A stretch of 64,000 nt of DNA from Posidonia oceanica (taxonomy: Eukaryota > Streptophyta > Magnoliopsida > Alismatales > Posidoniaceae). Below the pieces are notes generated by a model. That model was not told where the DNA came from. It saw nothing but the letters and a program-made list of their open reading frames with translations, and did not search any database. The position numbers were made by a program, and so were the translations under genes. Of this stretch, positions 11,090 to 21,009 are shown in pieces (position 1 is the stretch's first letter; every line of letters starts with the position of its first letter). The stretch lies in the NCBI GenBank assembly GCA_037176725.1, contig JAZBRS010000039.1, positions 22,170,001 through 22,234,000 on the forward strand. The letters are read 5' to 3'.

Positions 11090-12350
11090 AAGTCTACATA
11101 AAACATTACTTTACAAGTCGATCCTCCAATGTAGCAATTTCAATGCTTAATTGTGAACCTAGTTCGGTACGTAAACGCTACTTCAACTTTGACAACTGGG
11201 AATAGAAGAAGTCCTAATTGAGTGGGGCGAAAGACGGAGACAAAGATTTGAAACCTGTAGTTGAAGCTACAGTGGAAGCAACAATAGACTCCTCTGAGTA
11301 GTGTAGACGAAGACCACTTAGGCCTTACTTTCTTGACATACTACCCATGTTCTTTTCTTTTGAAACTTGCTTCCTAAGTTACTTGTCAAATGCTAGGTGT
11401 TCATTGCAATCCAGCTGCCCGTATTTCTCTCGGTACAGTTTGTGTATATACCTATCCTGTAAAAATGAACACAAGAAGTTAATTACAACTAGTAAAAAAG
11501 AAGTGTATCTTAATAAAGCATATTTAATTATGTAATAACTACTACAAGAAATACTTATAAGGACAGCCCCTGCAGCAGGTGTTGACCATCGTTGTTCCCT
11601 ATGCGTGTGGGTTACAATCCACCATTCTACCAGCTTAGGCTCTCTACCTTGTTGAATGGCTTGTAACAATTTAAACGTTATTAAAAGGAATCTATCTATT
11701 TTACAAATTTATTTTCATTATACTTTCTTATCCTTACCAACTCAGCATGAATTTGATTGTGACATTTTGACCCACTTGTAGATTGGATTTCTTATTTTCC
11801 ATGATTTATCTTTCCTGTTATTGAACTTCTTCGGAACTTTTGATCTATAGCAAAAAGATTACAGAGTTCATTCCACCTAATTTTAACATTAAACAACAAT
11901 ATATATGTTAACTTCTAGATATACGACGATGTAGTGAAATCCAACTTAATATAAAAATTAATTACCTCTTTGTTGTACACCAAGATGGAGGAAATGCCTT
12001 GGTTACCTCATAATCATCATGAGGCTCAGGACACTTTGCTAGTGCATTTATTCTTGCCCTATAATATATATCGTTCATCCTTTTTTTGATTAATTTCATG
12101 AAAGGAGCATGATAATCCTCCTTGGTACATCTAGGTGACAGGGTAAACTTGCTTTGTATAAATCCAACATGTTTATTGATTTAATATATTGATTATTTAT
12201 GTTAAAGATAACTTTAAGGATGAGTTATTGCCAAGAGTGCATCAAACATTCTGTTCTTCTCATTTGAATGCAAATGTGTCCATCGATACTCGATGGTTGA
12301 TGCACAGGCTTGAAAGATTTTTGTGATTTCGGATGATATCTTGTTACTAT
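11090..12350 (-). pseudogene. CACTA second ORF, Transposase_24 (PF03004)-like, broken
   Basis: Translated pieces in order on the minus strand: SSEITKIFQACASTIEYRW (near 12330), a basic helix with KRMNDIYYRARINALAKCPE (near 12060), WNELCNLFAIDQKFRRSS followed by TSGSKCHNQIHAEL (near 11860-11730), REPKLVEWWIVTHTH (near 11650), then after a likely intron DRYIHKLYREKYGQL (11460-11380), and a C-terminal coiled-coil-like ELGSQLSIEIATLEDRL (near 11150). The order W...KF..RS, SGSK, EP...E...THT is what I know from Transposase_24 proteins of plant CACTA elements. Stops and frameshifts separate the pieces. The assignment rests on motif order; a protein search would settle it. Confidence 0.6.
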
Positions 12351-12460
12351 TCCTAAAGTTACTGTATTAAAATTAAGTATATAAAATAGGTAACATGTTG
12401 ACTAACAACAAATTAGAAAAAAAGAAGAGATACCCATCTGACAACAACTCTAGAAGAGGT

Positions 12461-13125
12461 CTAGGCCCTTGTGTAAAGGATGTGATGATTGACGCAAGCG
12501 TCAGCCTTCACCTTTGCCAACCTTATCTTCCTCATCATTTTCTTTGTCTCATAGTTGTTCTTCGACAATTCATGATCCTTTGACAGCATATTCTTAATTT
12601 TACCTACCATGGCATCAAAGCAGCTGTCTATCATGTTATTGTCTATCTTCAAAGCCAATAACTCGGACACAGTCAATAGCTTTGAATAATTCTTGCAACC
12701 AGACCATAACAGCTCCTCTATCTTTTTAAGTAACTCATAAAATTCTTGAGATTCTCCATGTAGCTCTTCATTAGTAACAGGAACAAACTCAGGACCCGCT
12801 AAGTCCATTACCATGTCTACAATAGAATCTGTAACAACTGGAGTAACATTCCCATGGCCATGATGAACTTCTCCATGTTTAAATCAATACTTGTAACCTT
12901 CCACAAATTCCTTCTTGTACAAATGTATTTTCACATCCTTTCTCAACTATTTTTTTAGTAGTGCACGCTATTTACAAGGATATATAATTCTTTCGGCACT
13001 ATCCACAATACCTTCACCCTGACCATATGCAAAAACAATGAACTCCTCAACACCACATTGAAAACTGTCACATACATAACCGTCCACGACTCGGGTATAC
13101 ATCCAATCACAATAAGAATACATTA
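12461..13125 (-). pseudogene. CACTA TNP2-like transposase, N-terminal fragment
   Basis: The first part (13125-12830) reads as a transposase-associated domain: WMYTRVVDGYVCDSFQCG..EFIVFA, then YPCK and, after in-frame stops, KIHLYKKEFVEGYKY and KHGE. The second part (12814-12461, 117 residues) matches the usual TNP2 region: FYELLKKIEELLWSGCKNYS, then LSKNNYETKKMMRKI and ADACVNHHILY, the equivalent of the 'ACPNDCMLYW' box. The catalytic core downstream is missing. Internal stops make it a pseudogene. It lies upstream of the second CACTA ORF on the same strand. Confidence 0.75.
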
Positions 13126-14459
13126 TTTTCTACAAAAAATAAAGTTATAATGAGATGTCTGGATTTCCTATAAATATTCTAAAAGAGAAGCATCATGTTT
13201 ATAACATGATGAGATGAGATTATTAGAACTTATTTTAATAAGGTTGAAGTTGTTTAATGATATTCTCTTTGTTAGTTTAAAAATAAAATCTAAATTATCT
13301 TAAAACTAGACAGCTCCTAACTATCCTAATGAGCTCGTGTCTTTAGGAGCCGATGTCTATATTCATTTTATTAAAAATCTCGAGACACCTAAGTATTTGG
13401 ATAGTTATATGGTTTGTGGGCAAAGAAAAGGGTATTGAAATCCTCACATCATCTTGTTTAATAGGTGATGCCCAATAGTATATGAGTTTTACTGTATTTT
13501 TGAACAATATGCAATGATATTGATGAATGAATGCGTCAATAACAACATAGCAATATTTATAATGCATGATTAGAATTTTAGGCATTTTATTCGATTGAAA
13601 CTAGATAAAAGCGATATAACTGTAAATTCGACTATAATGATGAATGATGCATAATTAATATTTTAGATACTTTGATTTTGAATATCACTTTCATTGTTGC
13701 ATTTGTAATTGTTGTATAAGTTCTATGTAATTTTTAAGAATGCCGACGATAACGAGTGAGCGACCACACTCGTGATGATAGGCATTTTAATTAGTTCAAG
13801 TATGATTTTAATATCTAAATGCTAATCTTAATTTCTAAATCGTAACCCCTTAATAACTCCCCACCTGCAAGAAACCAAATCCACAAAAAAAGGAAAATGT
13901 ACATCGATGTGAGAGGTGTTGAAATCCCTCCACAGCACTCAAGAAACCACATGAAAGGTGATGAAATCTTGTCATGTGGTGCACATGCCACCTGATGTGC
14001 TAGGACACATACCTTTGATATGCGATTTATTATGGTATGAGTGTGCATAGTGCGTCTTAATATATTATACAATCATCTTTTAATTACCTTATTCTTTGAT
14101 CTATCAGGGACAAAAACTATATATAGCACAATAATTATTTAAACATATTCAAAAGTATTTCGAAAGAATAAACATATCATAAATTTCTATTACTAGATTT
14201 TGGAAAAAAATCTATCTTTGTTAGCTGAAAATAAATTTGTTTTATGTTACTTTAAGGAGGTAGAAATTAAATTCTATGTACTACTGAATATCTGAATCAA
14301 ATTGCACATTACACATGATCCTGTTATGGCAAAAAGAGTTTTCTAATTCATCAAATGTAATTGTAAAAGGTCATTTGAATTCATCACACATTGCATAAAA
14401 AACCATGTACAATATCATTTAAAATCATAAAATCAATACCTTACTACTTTGATTCAATA
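13126..14459. other. AT-rich stretch, nothing recognised
   Basis: Between the TNP2-like fragment and the purine-rich minisatellite. Only short ORFs without family signature. By position it is 5' noncoding sequence of the CACTA element, possibly with further insertions. Confidence 0.5.
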
Positions 14460-14935
14460 GCAGGGGAAGTCAGAGCCAGAGAGGGAGGTGGAGCTAGAGC
14501 CAGAGGGGGAGATAGGATCGCAGGTAGAGGGGGAGGCAGGAGTGAAGAGCCTGAGGGGGAGGCACGACCATAGGTGAAGGGGGAACAAAAATGCAGGTGG
14601 AGGGGGAGGTAGGAGTGAAGAGTTAGAAGGGGTGGTGGAGCTGGAGAGGGTGGCACAACCGTAGTTAGAGGGGGAGCCAGAGCTAGAGCCAACTGAGTTG
14701 CTGACACAGGTGGGGGAGGCGAAGCCAAAAGGATGTTGGCGGGGGAGGTGGAGCTGGACGTAGGTAGAGGAGGTGGAGCCAGATGTACGAGGGAGGAGGC
14801 GGAGGCGCAATGGTTGGTGAAGTTAAGTTGAACGTAGGAGGGAAGAGGTGGAGGCGTAGTCGGACGTAAGCCGTGGAGGAGGGAGGTCCAGAGGAAGGAG
14901 GGGGAAGGAAGAAGAAGTTGTGCACCCTAATGTGA
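14460..14935. repeat. purine-rich irregular minisatellite (subterminal CACTA)
   Basis: The plus strand is dominated by GGTGGAG, GGGGGAGG and GGAGTGAAGAG modules of irregular length. The complementary strand encodes Pro/Ser-rich open frames (14444-14728, 14454-14810) that I take as a by-product. It lies ~75 bases inside the CACTA terminus, where subterminal repeats are expected. Confidence 0.6.
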
Positions 14936-14997
14936 GGGATTTGGTGTACGACTTAGTGAGGACTTGTCCTCGCGAGCTATCCTTGCAAATTACAGAA

Positions 14998-15009
14998 TTT
15001 CTAGTAGTG
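14998..15009 (-). repeat. CACTA terminal inverted repeat
   Basis: TTTCTAGTAGTG on the plus strand, i.e. CACTACTAGAAA on the minus strand. The 3-base flank is aat. No partner is visible. Confidence 0.7.
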
Positions 15010-15212
15010 AATATACAAACTAGACATTTATTTAAGCTCTAGATTGATTCAAAATTCAAGGAGTTGCTTTAATTTATGGATTTGCGATCTTTGAAATATG
15101 CGATTTGATAGTTGAATGTTAAATAGATCCAAAAATTCAAAACACTCTTCTTTTCCATGAAAACTCCATCAATTTTGTTTTTTTTGGTATTCTTGCATTC
15201 ATGTTCTTTTAT
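15010..15212. other. AT-rich sequence between two CACTA ends
   Basis: No gene or repeat recognised. It could be genomic DNA outside both CACTA elements. Confidence 0.4.
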
Positions 15213-15463
15213 CACTACAAGAAAACTAAGAATATGTGACACACAAAGTTTGTTATTTGTCACTAAAAATGATATGTAGTGACAAACATTTTAAGTTTGG
15301 CATAAAATTTGTGATTATTTGTGACAGTAGTATTTTTCTATCATATTTGTTGGTTTGCCCGTCGTATATTATTTAGCAATTGTGACGGACTTTGTTTATC
15401 ATTACAAATTACACATGTTTGTTACAAAATATCTAAATATTGTGACGGTAAAGTTAGGGTTTC
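15213..15463 (+). mobile_element. end of a second CACTA element
   Basis: Begins with CACTACAAGAAA, a classical CACTA terminus, followed by short subterminal motifs in both orientations (TTGTGACGG, TTTGTCAC, GTAGTGACAAA). The element stops at the LINE poly(A) end at ~15464; the rest should lie beyond the LINE and E1. Confidence 0.65.
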
Positions 15464-15804
15464 TTTTTTGGGGCAAAATAAAAGTAACCTATATTAAGGA
15501 TAAGAAGGTTACAAGCACAAAGGCTACATACGTGGCTTTAGGACAAACCCCAAAGTCACAGAGTACTCAGAGCAAAAAACCAGCTCACATATTCCAAAAG
15601 AATAAATACCTAGTAAAAACCAGTAAAACCCAACACAGGCCCATTAACACTAGGCTGACATTTGTGCAGTGTACACAAAGCCAGAACACCCTCCATCTCA
15701 AATCCCAAAAACCAGGCCCTTGCGGGGAAAAAGAGAAAGGAGTAGGAAAGTGTTTGAGTACTCAAAACAACTATCACCAGAATATAAAAAACAACTACCC
15801 AACA

Positions 15805-16377
15805 CTACTTGGTCTTCTGATGAATTGAAGGAATACCCCACCTGTCTATATTGCATAAACCACGCAATTCCCTAGGCAGATCAGAGTAAGAATGATAAGA
15901 ACTATCCACTCTAGAAAGACCTCCCTGCTTAGCCAAGAAATCAGCTGCAAAGTTGCTCTCACGATAACAATGAGAAAAGACAATGCCATCGAACATAGGA
16001 TGTCGCTGAATTAATTTGCACCATCTACTACATTTCCACTGAATGGACACCTTACCTGTAATCATATGAATAACTGCCTCAGAGTCAGATTCCACAACAG
16101 ATAATGGCAAACCAGCATCCCCACAGTTGCTCATAAGATCCCAAACAACCCTCATTTCAGTTTCGTTATTAGTAACAGCCCCATAATAGTTAGAGAAAGC
16201 ATATATAACCGTACCACCACTGTTACGAACAATGCCTCCTCCACCAGAAGAGGATAAAGAGCTAGAACTGTCCACATTACCTTTGAGGCCAAGCTTAGGT
16301 GGCAACCACCTCAAGATCATATACCACGTCACTACTGTGTTAGGGACGAGCACACCACATTTAGAAATATGCGACAT
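15805..16377 (-). pseudogene. LINE RNase H domain (RVT_3-like)
   Basis: RNase H degrades RNA in RNA:DNA hybrids; plant L1 elements often carry this C-terminal domain. The four acidic positions are visible: D in GNVDSS, E in TNNETEMR, D in VESDSEAV and D in NFAADFLAKQG. The frame is open, but it is separated from the upstream RT/zf-RVT frame by stops, so the ancestral ORF2 is broken. Confidence 0.8.
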
Positions 16378-16779
16378 ATCACCTCCCAGAAACTTGAACT
16401 TCTTACCATCTAGAACACAATTGAGGTCAGCAATAATAGAAGAAAGAACCTACATAACAGAATGATACCGGGAGGAAAATCTACGAGAACAACGCTTCCT
16501 CCAAATATGCCAGCATAAGAACCCCGGAATCAAACCAATAATTGTTTTCCTGAAAGACACTTGGCTAGCTCCCTCAAAGCAATGCCTGATAGTAGATGCC
16601 AGATCATGCAACACCTCCATCTACAGTAAATCACCAAAAGAATGCCACAAGAAAACCGTCAAGTCACTATGAAAAAATAAGTGCTCCAACATCTCAATGT
16701 GTCCCTATAAGCAACAGTTGCACTTGGAAACCATAGTGATGGCTTTAGATTGCAGATTGTGGTCCACAGCCAATCCATT

Positions 16780-17922
16780 CTAGCTCAATCTCCATAGAAA
16801 ATGGGAGACCTTGGAGGGCAAGAAAGTAGACCAAATTAACCGAGCATGGCGAGACTTTTTACAATTCAGATGAAGCTTGGACACCATGCTCTGTATAGAA
16901 AACACCCCACTCGCTGAATGCATCCAAATAAGCCTGTCATCACCACCCCCAGGATCAACTTGAAGATTCCTAAGATCCCTCCACATTCTCTGAAGAATCA
17001 TAGAATCAACACCAATCTCATTCATAAACAGATCACTGTGGTGAAAGACATCATAGATAGGGACGTTAACATTGACACACCTAGAGACATCCAACTTATC
17101 AAAGAGAATACCCTCAGACCACCATTTATCCATCCAAAAAGATCTATTCCCTTTATCAATCAACCATTTGGAGTTGGAGACCACCCAAGGTAAAACCTCC
17201 ATAAGATTCATCCATCTTAAAGAAGCGAAAGAATGACGTTTTAGCCATCCACAAATAGCCACCTTGTATTTGGTATTGCAAAATTTACTCCATAAAGACT
17301 TCTTAAGCAATAATTTCCAATAGCACTTGATATTGAACAGAAGATGAACATCATGTGAGCTTCGAATCCCAAGGTCCATATCACAAAAAGAAGAGGTGCA
17401 AGAACTCCATCTCACCCAATGAAACTTCCTTTTACCATCACATGAACCCCATAAAAAATCACAAAACATTTTCTCAATATGCTTCAACACACCTTCTGGC
17501 ACTTTCATAGTGGCTAAAATATGCACAGGAATAGAGGAAAGGACATGCTTAATCAAGACCAACCGGCCACTCATAGACAAAAATCTAGTATTCCAGTTCG
17601 CCAACCTCCCCCTAATCTTCTCCATCAAAGGAGTGAATAAAGAGGAACGCATTCTTCCCGGCACAATAGGAGCCCCCAAATACTGGAGAGGCCAAGAACC
17701 TTTAGAAAAACTAGTAGTCTGCTCAACAAGCTCATTAGTGAGCAACTTCTTATGCCAAAAACACATGCAGTTATTTCTACCCATGCGTTGACCAGAAGCT
17801 TTCCCATAAGACACCATACAATCCATAAGAGTAGATATAGTAACAGAGGAAGCTCTACAAAAGATAAGAGCATCATCAGCAAAGAATAAATGAGAAGGTC
17901 CAAGGCCTTTACCTGATGTGAC
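16780..17922 (-). pseudogene. LINE reverse transcriptase (C-terminal half) and zf-RVT
   Basis: RT copies element RNA at the nicked target. The LINE part begins at SGKGLGPSHLFFADDALIF, containing the FADD catalytic box. Next come GRLVLIKHVLSSIPVHILATMK (thumb region of plant L1 RTs), W.R..FCNTKYK, and a zf-RVT-like end (RLIWMHSASGVFSIQSMVS ... ARLIWSTFLPSKVSHFLWRL). The frame stays open upstream into the E1 LTR to 18000, so the first ~26 codons of that ORF are LTR sequence fused to the LINE. A stop follows at 16780 and more stops occur before RNase H. Confidence 0.85.
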
Positions 17923-18295
17923 TGTAGTAATCCCGGTGTTCAGATCATCCATGCACACTGTCAAACGCTCGCGTGCACCGATCAGAATCAGGCTCACCAT
18001 AAGCAGCTATGTCCGAGGAGGAGGGCTCAACTCGAAAACACTTAAAACAGAGGAGAAAAGATAAGAAAAGAAGAAGATAAGACAATTCAGAGTCGCCACC
18101 GTGTCTATTATCGAAAGACAAGGAAAACCGGGGGAAATGCGTGAGTTAACACGCAAAACCAAGCAAAAGATGCAATGCAAAGCAATGCAAAGGAAAACAA
18201 ATGCAAATGAATGCAAATGATATGACTCATGCCTAGGATAAGGGCAATATGGTCATTACGGGCCAAAAGATTGGGCAAGGACTCCTGTTACGTGC

Positions 18296-18316
18296 GGGGA
18301 AGGTGTTAGGCACCCC
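18296..18316 (-). other. conserved LTR hairpin block (E1)
   Basis: Minus-strand GGGGTGCCTAACACCTTCCC, the GGTG-CCTAA-CACC stem-loop, shared with both LTR families. Confidence 0.5.
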
Positions 18317-18545
18317 TGACACACCCGAGAATCGGTCTTTCTAGGCTTACGCTCGCATACGCAGGGAAATGCAGGTTTGAATGCCTAAATGCCAATGAAT
18401 GCCTGAATGAATGCTCATAGGTGTGCTCTAAGTGATGGGATGCAATGCAAGGAAGTAAACGTGCAGTCTAAGTGCTCAGCAACGCTGTCTGCTTTCCGAA
18501 CCGGTCGAAACCTGGCTCATGAGAACTCCAGGCAGTAAGCATCAC

Positions 18546-18905
18546 TACCCAATATGCAAATGCAGAAGGAAAAGCAAAACGGCGATAAAACCAAGCAATG
18601 CAGGCGACATGCAAGAGAAAACAGCATAAGACACGCAAAACGATGCGAGAAACAGAAGCAGTACGTGAAACGGTGCAAGAAAACAAAGCGAGACGTGAAA
18701 TGGTGCGAGAAAAAAAAGCAGCACGCGGCACGCGAAACGGAGGGAGAAAACAAAGCCAGCACGCAAAACGGTGTAGGAAAGCAAAACGGGCATGCAAAAC
18801 GGTGCCAAAGACAGAGCGGGCATGCAAAACGGTGCCAAAAGCAAAGCTGGCACGCAAAACGGTGCCAAAAGCAAAGCGAGCACGCAAAACAGTGCCAAGG
18901 TAGGC
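18546..18905. repeat. 30-bp tandem repeats in E1 LTR
   Basis: Diverged units around CACGCAAAACGGTGCCAAA. It is a shorter version of the array in the E2 LTR (40220-41370). Open frames on both strands here (18468-19216 minus, 18554-18994 plus) follow from a period divisible by three. Confidence 0.8.
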
Positions 18906-19639
18906 GAAATAAAACATCGATAAAGCCATGTAGATGCAGATGCAAAGAGAAAGGACAAGAGAAGCAAAAGGGGAGGCAAACAGTACGTGTGTGAAAACAA
19001 ACACTGTTTAAGGACCGCGCAAAGTAGGTGTGAAGACCTACAAAGGGGAAGAGAAGCAAATGGAGGGATTACCACTGTTTTGTGACTGTTTCCCACCAAA
19101 GTGTCCCACGATATGTCTCGCACACTACCAAAAGCTCGCGATGCGATCGGATCATGGAAAAGGGGGAAGAAAGTTGCAATTAGTGGTGAATCCAGGGGAA
19201 ACGCAACACAAAGCACTGGTAGTACGCGAAAAGAGGAGACAGTGTTGATAGATGAGAATAGGAGGTCCTAATCTGCATGCTCAAGAAATCAGAAAGCAAA
19301 AACAATGCATGCAATGCAAATGGCGTGCAAATGAATACTGTGTAGGGGTTGAGGAGGACTTACCTCGGAAATCTGAAGCTTGATTTGAGAACTGCTTGGT
19401 CCATGCTGAAGAGTGCTCCGCCGAGGTCGTCTAGGTAGCTTGGTTGAGAAGATCCAACAGCCAGATCTGAAGATATCCCAGCTTCAAGGTAGAGGGCCTA
19501 GAACTGAGGAGAAAGATGGATCTAGGTGTACAGGAGGTCCTAGGGGTGTGCAAAATAGGTCCTCCCATGTAAATGAGAGCTAGGAATGCTTAAGTGTGTG
19601 CAAGAATGCCAAATGCAAAGATGCATGAGTGCAATGCAT

Positions 19640-20520
19640 GTAGAAATGCAAGAAAAGACCAAAGGATGATTTTTCAGAAAACTTGGGAACTTATGTGCAA
19701 TTTTTGAAAAAGAGGGGGTCTAAATGCAAAGATTTTGAAAAGTTAAGGGGCTTTTATGCATGTTTTTGAAAACTGGAGGGTCTGAGTGCGATTTTGAAAA
19801 ATATAGGGTTCGAAATGCAATTTTATAAGGTAAACATGCATTAGGATAAGTTTTGAAATCATATGGGGGATTAACTTGCAATTTTGAAACATGTAGGGGT
19901 TGAAATGCAAATTTGTAAGCAAAACAGTGGTCTTAAATGGTCTGAGAATGCAAATAGAGGACCTATATGCAATTTTTAAATATGCAAGGTCTAAAATGTA
20001 ATTTTATAAGTAGAAATATGCATTTAAATGAGTTTTATAAGCATGCAGAGGACCTATATGCAAATTTAAAACATGCAGGGTCTAAAATGCAATTTTATAA
20101 GCAAAATATGCATTTAAACATATGTTGTGCATTAATGAAGGACCTATATGCGAAAATCAGAAAGTATGGGGGATATAATGCAATGTAGTAAGAAAAATTG
20201 AAAAATAAATGCATAATTTAACAGAACAGAGGACTAAAGTGCAAATGAGGAAAACAACTAGGTTTAAAAATGCAATTTACTAAGGTAAAATTAAAGCATT
20301 AAATCAGATTATTGATTGAAGGACTAACATGCAATAATGAAAAACCAGAGGGCCTGAACTAAAATGAACTTAAGTAAAAAACACAGCAGAAGGACCAACA
20401 TGCAATTAGACAGATTTTTAAGTTTTTCATGCAATTTCATATGATTTAAATTCAGAAGTAAATGAATCTTAAACAAAGGCAAGACCAGAATGCAATAAAA
20501 TAAAACAGGAACTGGAAATG
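19640..20520. repeat. ~90-bp degenerate repeats in E1 LTR
   Basis: A-rich units with AGGACCTATATGCAA ... CTAAAATGCAATTTTATAAG ... ATATGCATTTAAA; GAGGACCTA recurs at 19956, 20047 and 20137. The counterpart in the E2 LTR at 41640-42480 is more degenerate. Confidence 0.65.
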
Positions 20521-21003
20521 CAATTTAGTGACAAATTAGCTAACTAAAGGAAAATAAATGAACAATAGAAAAACCAGCTGCCATGGCACTTTAGCAGAAG
20601 CTACCAGTGGCCATGACCGGCGGAGGAGGGCTGCTGGGGACGCGTTGAAGGGTCGGCGGCATTCACTGGAGGCTAACGGAGATCTAGGAGGCATCGGTGA
20701 GGCTTGGTGCTGCCTAGAGCAGGCCGGAGAGCTGGACAGAGCACTGCAGACCAGCTCGGAGGCAGGGAAGACGATCGGAGCATCGTCGATGCGATCTGAA
20801 GGCAGGGACGCGTTCCTGAGGTCAACGCAGAGCTCGGGCGACGGTTGGAAGCAAGTTCTACTCACGGAGTGGCGATTCCAGTCGCGGAGCTCGCTGGAGA
20901 AGACGAGATGACGGCGGCGACGACCCGGCGGAAGAGGGGCTGGAATCCTATTCTAACAGGCCAGGAAGCACGCAGAGGAGAAAATTAAACTAATGGGAGA
21001 GTG

Positions 21004-21009
21004 CAATAC
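21004..21009 (-). promoter_or_regulatory. splice-donor-like site in E1 LTR
   Basis: Minus-strand TTAG|GTATTG at the boundary between the GC-rich leader-like part and the A-rich part, the same place as in the other LTRs. Confidence 0.35.

Larger units (their letters stand above)
11004..15009 (-). mobile_element. CACTA (En/Spm) transposon remnant
   Basis: Read on the minus strand, the element starts at 15009 with CACTACTAGAAA, a CACTA terminal inverted repeat, followed by a subterminal GAGGAC-AA-GTCCTC palindrome. It then carries a TNP2-like N-terminal fragment (13125-12461) and a Transposase_24-like region (12350-11090). The other terminal repeat is not visible; the sequence runs into the E3 LTR at 11003, so E3 probably truncates or interrupts it. 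Several stops are present. 13126-14459 is AT-rich sequence in which I recognise nothing. Confidence 0.7.
15464..17922 (-). mobile_element. L1-type LINE, 3' half, interrupted by E1
   Basis: On the minus strand: RT palm onward (from 17922), zf-RVT region, RNase H, then a 3' end reading ...TTTTGCCCC followed by a short A run (T6 at 15464-15469), which is typical of plant LINE tails. It starts abruptly at the E1 LTR edge at 17922/17923, so the endonuclease and first half of RT are split off and should lie on the far side of E1. It inserted into the CACTA end at 15213-15463. Confidence 0.8.

Noticed and set aside
11536..11550. CACTA terminus (CTACTACAAGAAAT) as left end of the CACTA remnant
   Set aside because: Lacks the leading CACTA, and lies within what looks like an intron of the Transposase_24-like frame, which continues on both sides.
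14444..14925. Proline/serine-rich minus-strand proteins
   Set aside because: Overlapping frames over an irregular purine-rich minisatellite.
18468..19216. Phe/Cys-rich minus-strand frames in the E1 LTR
   Set aside because: Diverged 30-bp array; not a membrane protein.
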